IMG/VR virus record: IMGVR_UViG_3300018424_003353
Location: 1-64,000 of that record
DNA from: a virus
Reading direction: 5' to 3' (one strand)
Length of the DNA: 64,000 nucleotides
Below, in pieces: positions 12,001-18,700 of the stretch (position 1 is the stretch's first letter; every line of letters starts with the position of its first letter). Position numbers and translations under genes: made by a program. Below the pieces are notes generated by a model. It was not told the DNA's origin and did no database searches. It saw only the letters and a list, made by a program, of their open reading frames with translations.

Positions 12001-12980
12001 TTATTTTACTTGATACAAAAGTTTCAAATGCAAACTATGTACTAGTTGCAGTCAACGGACAAATGCTAACACCTCACAGAGATTATACTATTATTGAAGG
12101 CGGTGCAGCAATACAAGTTGACATTGCTCGTAATATTAATAAAACAGACAAGTTTAGTATAGTTGTGTTTGATTACGATCCTGTTGAAAAGAGTTTTGCG
12201 TTTAGACAGTTTACTGATAATCTAAATAGAACGCATTATAAAGCAATCAACACAGATAAATCAACAAAACTTGCTGCTGAATTAAATTGGTATGATAATA
12301 CTATTATAGTTGAAGATTCAAGCATACTTGATACACCAAATGCACAACAAAATGTTCCAGGAATTATTTTTATAGGTTCTGAGCGTGTTGAATTTATGAA
12401 GAAAGACGGTAACGTACTAAGTCAACTAAGAAGAGGAACACTTGGCACAGCAACTAAAGAAAATTATGCAATAGGTGAAGAAGTACTAAACCAAGGTAAA
12501 AGTTTAACTGTTGATTATTTAGACACAGAAATAACAGAAATATTCTACGGAGATGGTGTAACACAAGAATTTGCACTGCCATACACTCCGAGGTTAAATA
12601 CATCAACAATTGGTGCCGGTAATACTTGGAATAGACAACATGAAACTGATTCAAGCGTTACTCCAGTTCCAGAAACATATGGACAAGCAGATGATATTGA
12701 AGTTTTTGTTGAAGGCAAGCGTTTGTTAAAAGCTCCTTGCACAGCATATAATCCAGATAAAAACCAAGCAAGTCCAGCAGGTGATAGTAATTTACCTGCA
12801 GATTTTAGCGTTGACGGTACAGCAAAAGTACGCTTAACAGTGCCGCCAAAGGTTGGAGCAAAGATAATTGTTAAGCGTAAACAAGGAGTATTGTGGACAG
12901 AGCGTGGAGTTAGCCTAGCAGATACAGAAAATGCCATAGGTAAGTTCTTACGTGCTCAAACAGTTTCGTTTCCAAAATAA
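3..12980 (+). CDS. Giant tail-associated virion structural protein (5' end outside window)
   Basis: The frame is open from base 3, so the gene begins before the window; the ATG at 411 is internal, giving more than 4,320 visible codons. Visible modules in order: a conserved block with motif AYDGNHWSRANRWFHKDVIE near nt 200-260; four short W..Y..GD.V.Y.G.-Y.A modules resembling CBM5/12 chitin-binding domains (about 3310, 4070, 5635 and 6210); seven FG-GAP-like repeats between 5280 and 6990; paired G.GY..PP repeats at 8060-8335 and 9220-9470; a coiled coil at about 10650-11120; then repeated beta domains with GDGxTxxF motifs to the end. No enzyme motif was recognised. The parts resemble, from memory, giant structural proteins of marine T4-like phages. 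A tail or baseplate-periphery role is inferred from the modules and from the fibre genes that follow. Confidence 0.85.
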   Translation, partial: KYAEGNWYVEGVGKEIVLVSEQELETTYPGQVLEELQFDDVAFDIVPFDQNSEKDKDYITINRAAYDGNHWSRANRWFHKDVIEKSFEIVGLTPVIDQTARANRPILEFIPGIQLYNNGWNRIGDVDLVDTTTTNIMSEIEGSIGYYVDNINLVEGMRVIFTADTDLLIRDKIFTVKFIRFENERLITLIPDNDIEIATGDTVIVKSGKVNQGKQFWFNGTQWTEAQQKTASNQPPLFDLFDGNGVSLSDSSVYGATSFVGNKVFSFAVGNGTADSVLGFPLKYLSISNIGDILFECNLLSDTYEYVKNEKKFSINADDTYIKVWRRATKTFGYHSAWERAVTESKQEVIRHYIADLTRNSFEIDVYDSPAELSDLKVKVFVNNKLRRDYTLTTGANGSLYVTFDADLNENDGIIIKTTSLENKNDNGYYEFPLNLQNNPNNDNPVNITLGEITDHVESIANAHPDFEGSFPGVTNLRDIATLSGYGTRFVKHSGPLNIALYHLTNKDTNVIKAIEYAAKSYDTFQKTFLDQITTFNITNDPNIDVDNILENITKTNKVGDSFYNSGMVPFRAFNKIVHTVVDPSFELYGISEIYEPYKHQDKALLVYLNNEQLLLGSEYEFIDDNFVKILKTLAVDDTIEIREYSTLVGNYIPPTPSKLGMLPKYEPKKYLDTTLRIPVNVIQGHDGSIIRAFDDYRDELILELERRIYNNIKIQYTNDLIDIYNFYPGGFRTTDYSLTETNNILRPMFLKWHKNLTTSYTDNTFYAEGEPFTYNYSSGSFNGKQLPGFWRGIYLYWYDTDRPHLTPWEMLGYSIQPTWWEDTYGPAPYTSENLILWRDLQEGRIKEPGNQRVDNDFSRPGLLDIIPVDENGRLKDPIFTNIAQNYEATLFGSEYKFGDFAPVENAWRRSSTYRFSQLAAWFLSKPSQVFGVYLDRAHTARDVSGIVKYAGEYVSLAGLSDKVSNTALASGLIDYVNNWLYQTSSSFVENYKFDLANATNQLGAKLAGYTEKSKFRLILDSRTPLNEGNVFIPSENYEIFLNKSSPVDVLAYSGVIIEKRTNGFLIRGYDQKFPYFTYRPVLTSQNDTLITIGAISESFINWAEEKNYIEGKTVQYAGNFYRCKESHTSDENFDETKFVRLPSLPTVGGNSYFYRKLYDQIGYKVLTYGTVLKTVQEVVDFIFGYSKYLEEQGFIFDNYDNENQILQDWETSIKEYVFWTTQNWAEGTVIALSPGAQTFSLDVEYTNVDSLNNDFYDYEIYNSSGTRVPIQNLEVTRANNKFTVESLGEEGIYFARLHLVQTEHVVLLDNTTVFNDTIYEKSAGYRQERIKVLGYKTILWDGGLTTPGFIFDNVVINDWQPFQTYKIGDIVKHKEYLYSATSKVVAGEYFDTKNWQKIDNQQTSVLLPNWDYRAEQFTDFFDLDTDNFDTEQQRLAQHTIGYQKRRYLENIINDDVSQYKFYQGMILDKGTKNVLSKMFDKLGAADKESLEFYEEWAIKSGDYGAVDSFVEVEYLIDESLVRLEPQPFELVDAINSSSTDLVYRLSKEDVYSKFDGYNHKPFMQTNKLPDFIRTAGNVDENDVTANVKTIDDILKLNIDEFKVGSTVWVSFYNSTWNILRLQNSKINVLSAAASGTDVRVKLTQPNAVSVGDIIGIKNISAEVDKFYKVKSVDSYTVILAADKKLDEDVQVDDSSQGLLFTFVDARIPDMSSINDITPIEGFQQGEYIWVDGEKGNWQVLEKNKVYELAAINNNTSTTRSFGSAIAVDEYNRDFIVADPAHTVTETLQRDSNDVVTKVIKTSDAKVNVYARPNDVTQHRLIQTITLPESLYESGFNTQYSVEEKRPLFTGFGSVIALSPDTKFLAVGLPDAGNVPSYFLGDWNSALTYNTEDVVLYNGKFYKALSDGLIATSPDLVADWEEVGYNPVDSKSTSNSGVDGQGIVVVYGRTGSGSFSILFIMQSPEIEAYQKFGEKITIAKVGEESYRMFVSAVRQGSVGAVFVFDRNIDTGGLWKYRPDLYLPLAANPDGTSDVEISTISMDFGQSVAHSRDGKILAVSAPNANSVYYENYKGQYSPSLTYAVDTVVEYNGAYWKKLTTAGAGTLPALGINWEELTQDTSGSFGKVFVYKYENNKYNLVQTINERTLDNLDFGQGDKFGYSIAFTKDAATLVIGSPAYDTNLTDTGKVVILENDFATTSSNVNYSLVQTLQVRSQVNQQFGVGVSISDDVIVVGSRRGDQIQPIMIDNGETTFDSDSTYISNVFENTGKIDVYRKYKGQYTYEDSLVVPDENASNLGENVIANKNHVITGVNAYNDLQGAVLDFHRPQNESVWKVHRQAIFPADVTKIKSAFLYDTRKNIVLKELDVIDPLQGKIVGAVEQELKYKTFWDPAVYTVGNETLNVDEVGSWDGTHLGEVWWDLTTARFVNYHQNSALYRGNNWSKLNEYGSIDVYEWISSKFKPSEYDALSDTEEALALGISGKSKYGDAAYSIAREYDPVAKIFTSKYMFWVKGKTTIPYVEGRSMDVSSMATLIADPKAAGYTHIAITSNDSFVLYNAKQYLNDKDTALNIRFWTTDKIDTNIHRQYQIVSEGLDISVPNDTIVDKWFDSLVGFTPTGLPVPNININEKQRYGILNKPRQSMFKNRIEALKQAVEYCNYIFSKNVLVDDFDLTPLFEKEAVPDEFSRLYDLEITDDLELTFIATGKLTTAELEIVVDDGQVKDVIVVNEGRGYIKPPKLEVVGQGKNAEIEAEVDKFGRISNIIIKNPGTGYLDDTYISVRQYTVLSTNVDNTGKWGLYTYDSRNKKWQLTRVQSYDVTNYWSYIDWYATGFNEKTPVDFLLEGSYQLQDINPRPGQVVKISNIGSSGTWLLLQRNNEVNENDINLNYNVVGRQNATIQLSDELYNFDANVLGYDGISYEEINYDSIPTQEVRAILETIRNNIFVDNLQVEFNNLFFNSIRYIMVEQPAVDWIFKTSFVKAKHNVGSLEQRSTYKNDNLISYEDYVNEVKPYKTKIREFVSSYTNVETVNTLTTDFDLKSNNNIKVRDNRLELVDNNSTLSIYPDKSWKDNHSYGITEIAIQNAGSGYQTAPELTIQGGGGTGATARAFIGRNGIITNVVVTNPGTGYYSRPEVIINGSVDDTGEDAVLIAVLGNDTVRKNNLTVKFDRIVGTQEISTLDVTETFTGTGLITTFALKWPVDLRKGLTTVTVNGTELLESEFTLGNASTFHETFTKSYGHLEIPNPPDATNEIVVSYKKDISFLRAYDRVKYYYMPIAGQLANDPGALMTGIDYGGVNVTGFGFEPSGGWGTDGTSWDNVTWEGADETFTDVTIYSDSNIATYTFELPPPSGESWNVYVNGVRIDDPNFGTTTPVTNTNAVMKTIHGDDSTVAFDIPLQDVSSLILGDGNSEQIILRKTTSDGSYIPVGVDIDSVVNGGDLGYTVSTGYNPEDITMDGDGFVTETTSGGLEEQLPGHVSEAIDMFVYNLSKSGGPQINSISYIADGNTKSFAYIADPQSKDALIVKVNDRILRPTEYKYTPNFAAYSDFLNAYQSNLDIRQTRLPVVTAEIADIDSQLTTLNTQLDAALDDITNASQAISFWTSERDFYETQILFIQSQLSGLDPSNPLFGQLQSQLGAAQAALTNAENNLSDAQDDLATAESTRDAVSAEIATLESDKTSLESEQTVLESEIRDLEIDIQSLNDYLINPGKTIILNTEPNANDIVTIMTFGTNGNDIILIDEFKGDGSTNEFVTPLKFTDNLRVFATVNGKRVNPRLFVTTEDYEQSNRLGLDFNPTPDANADIKYTVYNSDAPDYSYIQRQIFTTDGSTTTYDLDPTPYGAIPSANFLVVFADNKMLNGGYTQVYTATDSDVYQVDLSDFSDGEFSADHTEVYVDGELRSLGIDYQIDFGNNEINFTPGKISAGQEIKIFIMTLGEYYVMNGKLVFPTAPASGTDIMIMSFYNTDLFDTKHRSKTVLSRRTLTPDSQWYRSSVAANAGIILLDTKVSNANYVLVAVNGQMLTPHRDYTIIEGGAAIQVDIARNINKTDKFSIVVFDYDPVEKSFAFRQFTDNLNRTHYKAINTDKSTKLAAELNWYDNTIIVEDSSILDTPNAQQNVPGIIFIGSERVEFMKKDGNVLSQLRRGTLGTATKENYAIGEEVLNQGKSLTVDYLDTEITEIFYGDGVTQEFALPYTPRLNTSTIGAGNTWNRQHETDSSVTPVPETYGQADDIEVFVEGKRLLKAPCTAYNPDKNQASPAGDSNLPADFSVDGTAKVRLTVPPKVGAKIIVKRKQGVLWTERGVSLADTENAIGKFLRAQTVSFPK

Positions 12981-12983
12981 ATA
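12976..12983 (+). promoter_or_regulatory. Candidate T4-type late promoter AATAAATA
   Basis: The octamer AATAAATA differs by one base from the T4 late consensus TATAAATA. It overlaps the stop codon of the giant gene and ends 21 bases before the next ATG. The same arrangement recurs at 21668. Such octamers occur by chance in AT-rich DNA, so the support is position and recurrence only. Confidence 0.4.
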
Positions 12984-13004
12984 CAGTATGGTAGAGAGAA
13001 AAAA

Positions 13005-13616
13005 ATGACAGCTATAAAAGAACCAAGTGGAATACACGTAGAAGGACATATTAAAATATATGATCCTGAAACACAAGAAGTTTACGTTAACAAGCGTAAT
13101 GCTATTCATTATGAGAACATGAGTATTGCTTTAGCAGAAAGTATTGCTAATGCAGGTCAAGGTAACATATATGAAATGAGCTTTGGCAACGGCGGTACAG
13201 CAGTTGATCCAACAGGCATTATTACTTACTTAACACCTAACTCAACCGGTACTAATGCAAGTTTGTATAACCAAACTTTTAGTAAAGTTGTTGATGACCG
13301 TAGCACAGAAAATACTGATCCGCTACGAAACAGAATTGAAACAAGACACGTCACTGGCGTCAACTACACTGATATAGTCGTTAGCTGTCTACTAGACTAT
13401 GGTGAGCCAGAAGGACAAGATGCTTTTGATAACTCTACCGATACAGAAGCATTGTTTGTATTTGACGAACTTGGTCTAAAAGCAAAACGCACTACAGGTG
13501 ATAACTTGTTAGTAACACACGTTATTTTCCACCCTGTGCAAAAATCATTAAACAGACTTATACAGATTGACTATACAGTTAGAATCCAAAGTCTGTCAGG
13601 AGGCAGTGAGGTTTAA
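13005..13616 (+). CDS. Small virion structural protein candidate (203 aa)
   Basis: This 203-residue protein lies between the giant structural gene and the first fibre, two bases upstream of the latter. It starts at an ATG after a purine-rich leader (gagagaaaaaa). The N-terminal half contains GHIKIYDPETQEVY and later EMSFGNGGTAVDPTG, and the C-terminal half looks beta-rich (HVIFHPVQKSLNRLIQIDYTVRI). There is no signal peptide, membrane segment or catalytic motif. Its position and composition suggest a tail or fibre connector protein. I recognise the type only as a conserved hypothetical of marine myoviruses, so the structural role is inference. Confidence 0.65.
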   Translation: MTAIKEPSGIHVEGHIKIYDPETQEVYVNKRNAIHYENMSIALAESIANAGQGNIYEMSFGNGGTAVDPTGIITYLTPNSTGTNASLYNQTFSKVVDDRSTENTDPLRNRIETRHVTGVNYTDIVVSCLLDYGEPEGQDAFDNSTDTEALFVFDELGLKAKRTTGDNLLVTHVIFHPVQKSLNRLIQIDYTVRIQSLSGGSEV

Positions 13617-13618
13617 CG

Positions 13619-15718
13619 ATGGCATATACTATTAACTTTAGTGATACTACAAAAGAACCAATCGTTGTAGACGATCTCACTATTAACGAGCAAACTGATC
13701 TTAAATTTATTGGTAAAAACACCGCAGGTTATGCAGTAGCAACAGGCGAAAACTTCTTGCACTTGCTAGAAAATTTTGCTAACATTGATGCACCTAATAA
13801 CCCAGTTGAAGGTCAGATGTGGTATAACACTACATCAAACGTGATGTATGTGTTTGATAGTACACAATGGGTTGAAGTAGGCGGTCTTAAAAAATCAAAT
13901 TCAAAACCAACAGCAGCAGAAAGCCAAGAAGGCGACTTATGGGTTGATGCTGGAACAAAGCAATTATATTTGTTTGCTAACGGTGCTTGGATTCTTGTAG
14001 GTCCGCAGTTTAGCGAAGGTAACAAGACAGGTATTATTGCTGAAGAAGTTATTGATGTTAACAGTAACGCATATCAGGTAATTAAATTATTCATATCAAA
14101 TGAACTTGTAGCAGTGTTTAGTTCAGCTGAAGAATCATCAGGTGTTCCGTATATACGTCCAAGAACACAGATTCCAGGCTTTGAAGTATTATACAAAGGT
14201 TTAACACTTAAAAATGCTACAAGTGGCGAAGCATTTAAATATTACGGCACAGCAGAACGTGCAGAATCATTAAGTATTGCAGGAAGCACAGTTGCAGCAG
14301 CAAACTTTTTAAGAAATGACATCAGCGGTGCTATACAAGGTAACTTGCGTGTAAAAGCAGATGCTGGTATATTCTTAGGTGAAGAAGGTACATTTAATCT
14401 GCGTGTTGCAGGCGGTGAGGGTATCCTTACTAACACTGTTGACGGTGCAGATATCAAAGTACAGGTTAATAATGCAGGTGTAACACTAACACCTATAACA
14501 GTTTCTAACACAGGTAATATTACATTTACAAATGAATTAACAGTAGATGGAATTGAAACAAGTAGTCCGATTGTAGTTACAGATAATTCTACAAGTACAA
14601 ATACTCAAACAGGTTCAATAAGAACTGCCGGCGGCATTGGTGTTACAGGAACTTCATACTTTAATGATGTTGTAAAAGTTGCAGGAAATTTAACAACTAC
14701 AAACCTTGTTACAGAAGGTCAAGGCATACACGATATTGGTAGCAGCACAAACAAATATAGAAATGTGTATGCAACCAATGTTAATACAACTGTACTAAAC
14801 GTAGAAACTATTACAGGTAACAACCTAACAATTGAAGGTAACGTTGAAAGTGCTACGTCATTAGCAAACACAACTACATTTAGAATAACTGGTGATGTTA
14901 TTAGTAATGACATTACATTTGATGGCACAGCAAACCTTCAAGGTCAGTTTTTACAAGAATTTGAAGCATCACTTGGTCCTGATCTAATTGCTAATAAATC
15001 GCTATTGCCACAAGGTGATATTGACAAAGAGGCTGACGAAGTTCTTATTAACGATGTTGGTGATAGTTTAAAGAAAACAACCGTACAAAATTTATTAAGT
15101 CTAGTATTAGGAACTGTTCCTGTAGGTACAATTTTACCATGGGCTGGTGACTTTTCTAACACTGCTACAAGACCTAGCGAAAACTGGTTACTATGTGATG
15201 GTAGCCAAGTTAGCCAAACCAAATATAACGAACTTTTTAATGTACTTGGTGGAGCAAACAATTTATATCCGCAGGTAACTCCAGCGGATCCAGGTAACTT
15301 TTATCTTCCAGACTTAAGAGGAAGAATGGTACTTGGTGTAGATACAATGAACAATGTTAGTGGAACAGGAGGCGGTGCCGCTAACAGAATTACAAATAAC
15401 GCAGCAGCCGCAGTTGGTAGAACAGGTGGTGCTGAATCAAGAGTCTTGAGCGTTACTAATCTACCAGACCACTCACACAACATGGAAAGTACAACAGGGC
15501 AACCTTTCTATGCTTACAGAGACTATAACGACGGTACAACAGGTGACGGTGTGTCAACAACAGCGTCAGGAACTATAACAGACGGAGCTCAGCTATCGTC
15601 TAATGCAGGTGGTGTTGTAGCAACAGATGGTAGTGATGTAACTACAGGAAATCCGCTAAACGTGCTTAACCCATACATGGCTCTTAACTACATAATTTAC
15701 GCTGGGGAAGTTACATAA
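13619..15718 (+). CDS. Tail fibre protein with C-terminal phage collar domain
   Basis: This 699-aa fibre begins with the MAYTINF domain (residues 1 to about 125, with NFLHLLENFAN and GQMWYNTT) that is shared with the next two fibres. A beta-repeat shaft follows. From about residue 495 it carries a phage tail collar domain: PVGTILPWAGD, NWLLCDGSQVS, FYLPDLRGRMVLG and LPDHSHNM are the typical family motifs. The last residues, LNPYMALNYII, also match collar-domain ends. The start follows an AGGAGG ribosome site inside the end of the upstream gene. The stop overlaps the next ATG (TAATG), suggesting coupled translation. A role as a virion fibre for host attachment is inferred from the family. Confidence 0.85.
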   Translation: MAYTINFSDTTKEPIVVDDLTINEQTDLKFIGKNTAGYAVATGENFLHLLENFANIDAPNNPVEGQMWYNTTSNVMYVFDSTQWVEVGGLKKSNSKPTAAESQEGDLWVDAGTKQLYLFANGAWILVGPQFSEGNKTGIIAEEVIDVNSNAYQVIKLFISNELVAVFSSAEESSGVPYIRPRTQIPGFEVLYKGLTLKNATSGEAFKYYGTAERAESLSIAGSTVAAANFLRNDISGAIQGNLRVKADAGIFLGEEGTFNLRVAGGEGILTNTVDGADIKVQVNNAGVTLTPITVSNTGNITFTNELTVDGIETSSPIVVTDNSTSTNTQTGSIRTAGGIGVTGTSYFNDVVKVAGNLTTTNLVTEGQGIHDIGSSTNKYRNVYATNVNTTVLNVETITGNNLTIEGNVESATSLANTTTFRITGDVISNDITFDGTANLQGQFLQEFEASLGPDLIANKSLLPQGDIDKEADEVLINDVGDSLKKTTVQNLLSLVLGTVPVGTILPWAGDFSNTATRPSENWLLCDGSQVSQTKYNELFNVLGGANNLYPQVTPADPGNFYLPDLRGRMVLGVDTMNNVSGTGGGAANRITNNAAAAVGRTGGAESRVLSVTNLPDHSHNMESTTGQPFYAYRDYNDGTTGDGVSTTASGTITDGAQLSSNAGGVVATDGSDVTTGNPLNVLNPYMALNYIIYAGEVT

Positions 15719-18700
15719 TGGCATATAGAATTAATAGAACAGATGGCACATTAATTACTGAAGTAATTGACGGTACTATTGATAGCAACAGTATTGACAT
15801 AACACTTATTGGTAGAAACTATGCCGGATTTGGTGAAATACTAAACGAAAACTTTGTAAAACTACTTGAAAACTTTGCAAGTTCAACTAGTCCAAGAAAT
15901 CCATTGCAAGGTCAACTTTGGTATGACAAAAATGAAAACCGTTTAAAAATTTATGACGGTAGCACATTTAGAGCAGGTGCTGGACCAATTGTTTCAGAAT
16001 CACAACCAGGCGGACTTGTTGCTGGCGACATTTGGATGGACAGTGCAGAAAACCAAATGTGGTTCTATGATGGATCTGATCTTACACTAGCTGGTCCAGT
16101 TTATAAAAGAACACAAGGTTTAAGTGGATTTCTTGTAAGAACTATCCGTGATGATCAGTTACAGCCAGTAACTATTACTGAAGTTTGGGCAGGCGGCACT
16201 TTCTTAGGTGCATACTCTCCTAAAAACTTTGTTCCTCTAGCAAATGAAAGATCTGAGCTTGGTGATAACATATATGCCGGTTTTAACGCAAGCACAGTAC
16301 AAACATTTACAAACAACAATGTAACAGTTGACACAGCTAAATTTTTATTAGATGCACAAGGAATTAAACGTGATGCAAGTCAATTCCTACCAACATACAG
16401 AGATGGTACTATCAATGGTAGACTAACAGTAGCAGACAACAACGGTATTGTTATTGGTTCACAAGGACAAGTAACACACAGTATGTCAAGTGAACGTTAC
16501 TCAATTGTTAACAATAGAAGTAACCAATCAATGGCAGTTAGTGTTAGTGTTAATGGTATTAGAGAAAATGCTATTACTATAGATACTCCTAACAGAGCAC
16601 TTGGTGTATTTGAATCATCTCCTCAACACACACTTGATGTTGGCGGTGATGCAAGAATTCAAGGTAACCTAACAGTTGAAGGTGCAACAACTACAATTAG
16701 TTCAGTTGAACTAGTAGTTCAAGATGCTAACATTGTACTTGGTCAAGGTGCAATTACACCAGCAGACGTTAATGGCGGCGGTATTACACTATCAGCAGCA
16801 AATGCACAAATTACTTATGATTCTTCAGACTCAGGTTATTGGCACAGTAACATAGATTGGGATCTTGCTTCAGGCAAGTCTTATTATATCAATGGCATAA
16901 AAGTTTTAGATAGCACATCTTTAGGTGCTGGTGTTTTAACATCTAATCTACAGCAAGTTGGTACACTAGCTGATCTACATATTACAGATGCAAATGGTTT
17001 ATATTTAAACAACAGTACAATATCATCTGTAAACAATGTTGTTATTGATAGCACATCTGGAGCAATTATCTTAGGTCAATTAGGATTAAGAGAATTGCAA
17101 ATTAAAAACATGGCTAATCCAACAGCCGCTCAAGATGCAACAACTAAACAATATGTTGATACACTTGTTGCAGCAAACGCTGGTGTTAACACTGTTAACG
17201 GATTAGGCGGCCAAGCATTGCTAGACTCAAACAGAATGCCAGAAGGTACACAAGGCGATGCACTGTTTTGGAATGGTGTTGAATGGACAACAGCAGTTTA
17301 TACTAACGGACTTGATGGTATAAGTCAAGACCTAAACAGAAAATATTACACAGATGAGCGTGTACAACAGTATCTAACTACAAACAATTATACAACCACA
17401 ACATATGTTAATACAATACGTGATAATATTCTTGGATTACCTACTCCTCCAAGCAATATGAATACTCTTGCAGAAATTTCTGCAAGTATTAATGACGATC
17501 CAGATTTTAAAGGCTACGTTGATGCACAAGTTGCAACACGTATTAGTGCTGGTGTAAACGTTTTTGCTGGTGTTGGACTTGTTGATGCAGGTAATACACA
17601 GTTAACTGGCGACATTACAATTAACGTTGGTGCTGGCAATGGTATTATTGCTACTGCTAATGAAATCCGTGTTGACATGACAGTGTTTGATACTGACGAT
17701 CTAACAGAAGGTACACTAAATCAATACTTTACAGCACTTCGTGCTAGACAAGCACTTTCAGGTGCAACAGGTGTTACTTACAGCAGTACAACTGGTACCA
17801 TTGCTATTGGACAAGACGTTGCTACATCAGCAACACCAACATTTAATGGTATAACAACTACTGGTAATACTATCTTAGGTGGTACTACAACACAAATTAA
17901 CTCAGCAAACGTTAGACTTGCTGGTACAACAATATTAATGAACTCCGATGAAACGGCAGCACCAACAGCAAACGTTGACTTTACAATTGAACGTGGTACT
18001 GCTAACAACGTAGCAATACGTTGGAACGAAGCAAGCGATCAGTGGGAGTTCTCAAACAACGGTATTACATATACACCACTAGGTAGTGCTAGTGTGTTTA
18101 CTGGCGACACTGATGGTGTTCCTGAAGGTATAGGTAACCTATACTACACTGATGCAAGAGCAAGAGCTGCATTAAGCGGTGGCACTGGCGTAACATACAA
18201 CAACACAACAGGTGTTATTGCAATTGGACAAGATGTTGCTACAAATGCTACAGTAAGTTTTGGTGGAGTAAACGTATTAGGCGGCCTTGTAGATACAGAT
18301 ACTTTAGTAGTTTCTACAAGTGCAGAAATAAACAGTTTGCTTATCTCTAGCAACGAAATAACACACAAACTAGCAACAGGTAATGTTGTTATTAAAGGTG
18401 CCGGTGGCGGCGTAGTAGATTTCCAAAGTCCAACAGTTGGACTAGATACATTTAGCTCAAGATTTACTACTGACGCAATTGAAATCAACGGCAATAAAAT
18501 ACAAACAACAGTTTCTAGTGCAGACCTTGAATTTGATGCTAACGGCGGCGGACGAGTTAGAGTATTAACTAGTTTTGTAGTTGACGGAGATCTTATAGTA
18601 AATGGAACAACTACAACTGTAGACTCTACAACAGTTAGTATTGCAGATAATATTATTACACTTAATAGTAATGCTACAGGTGCTCCGGTTCTAAATGCAG

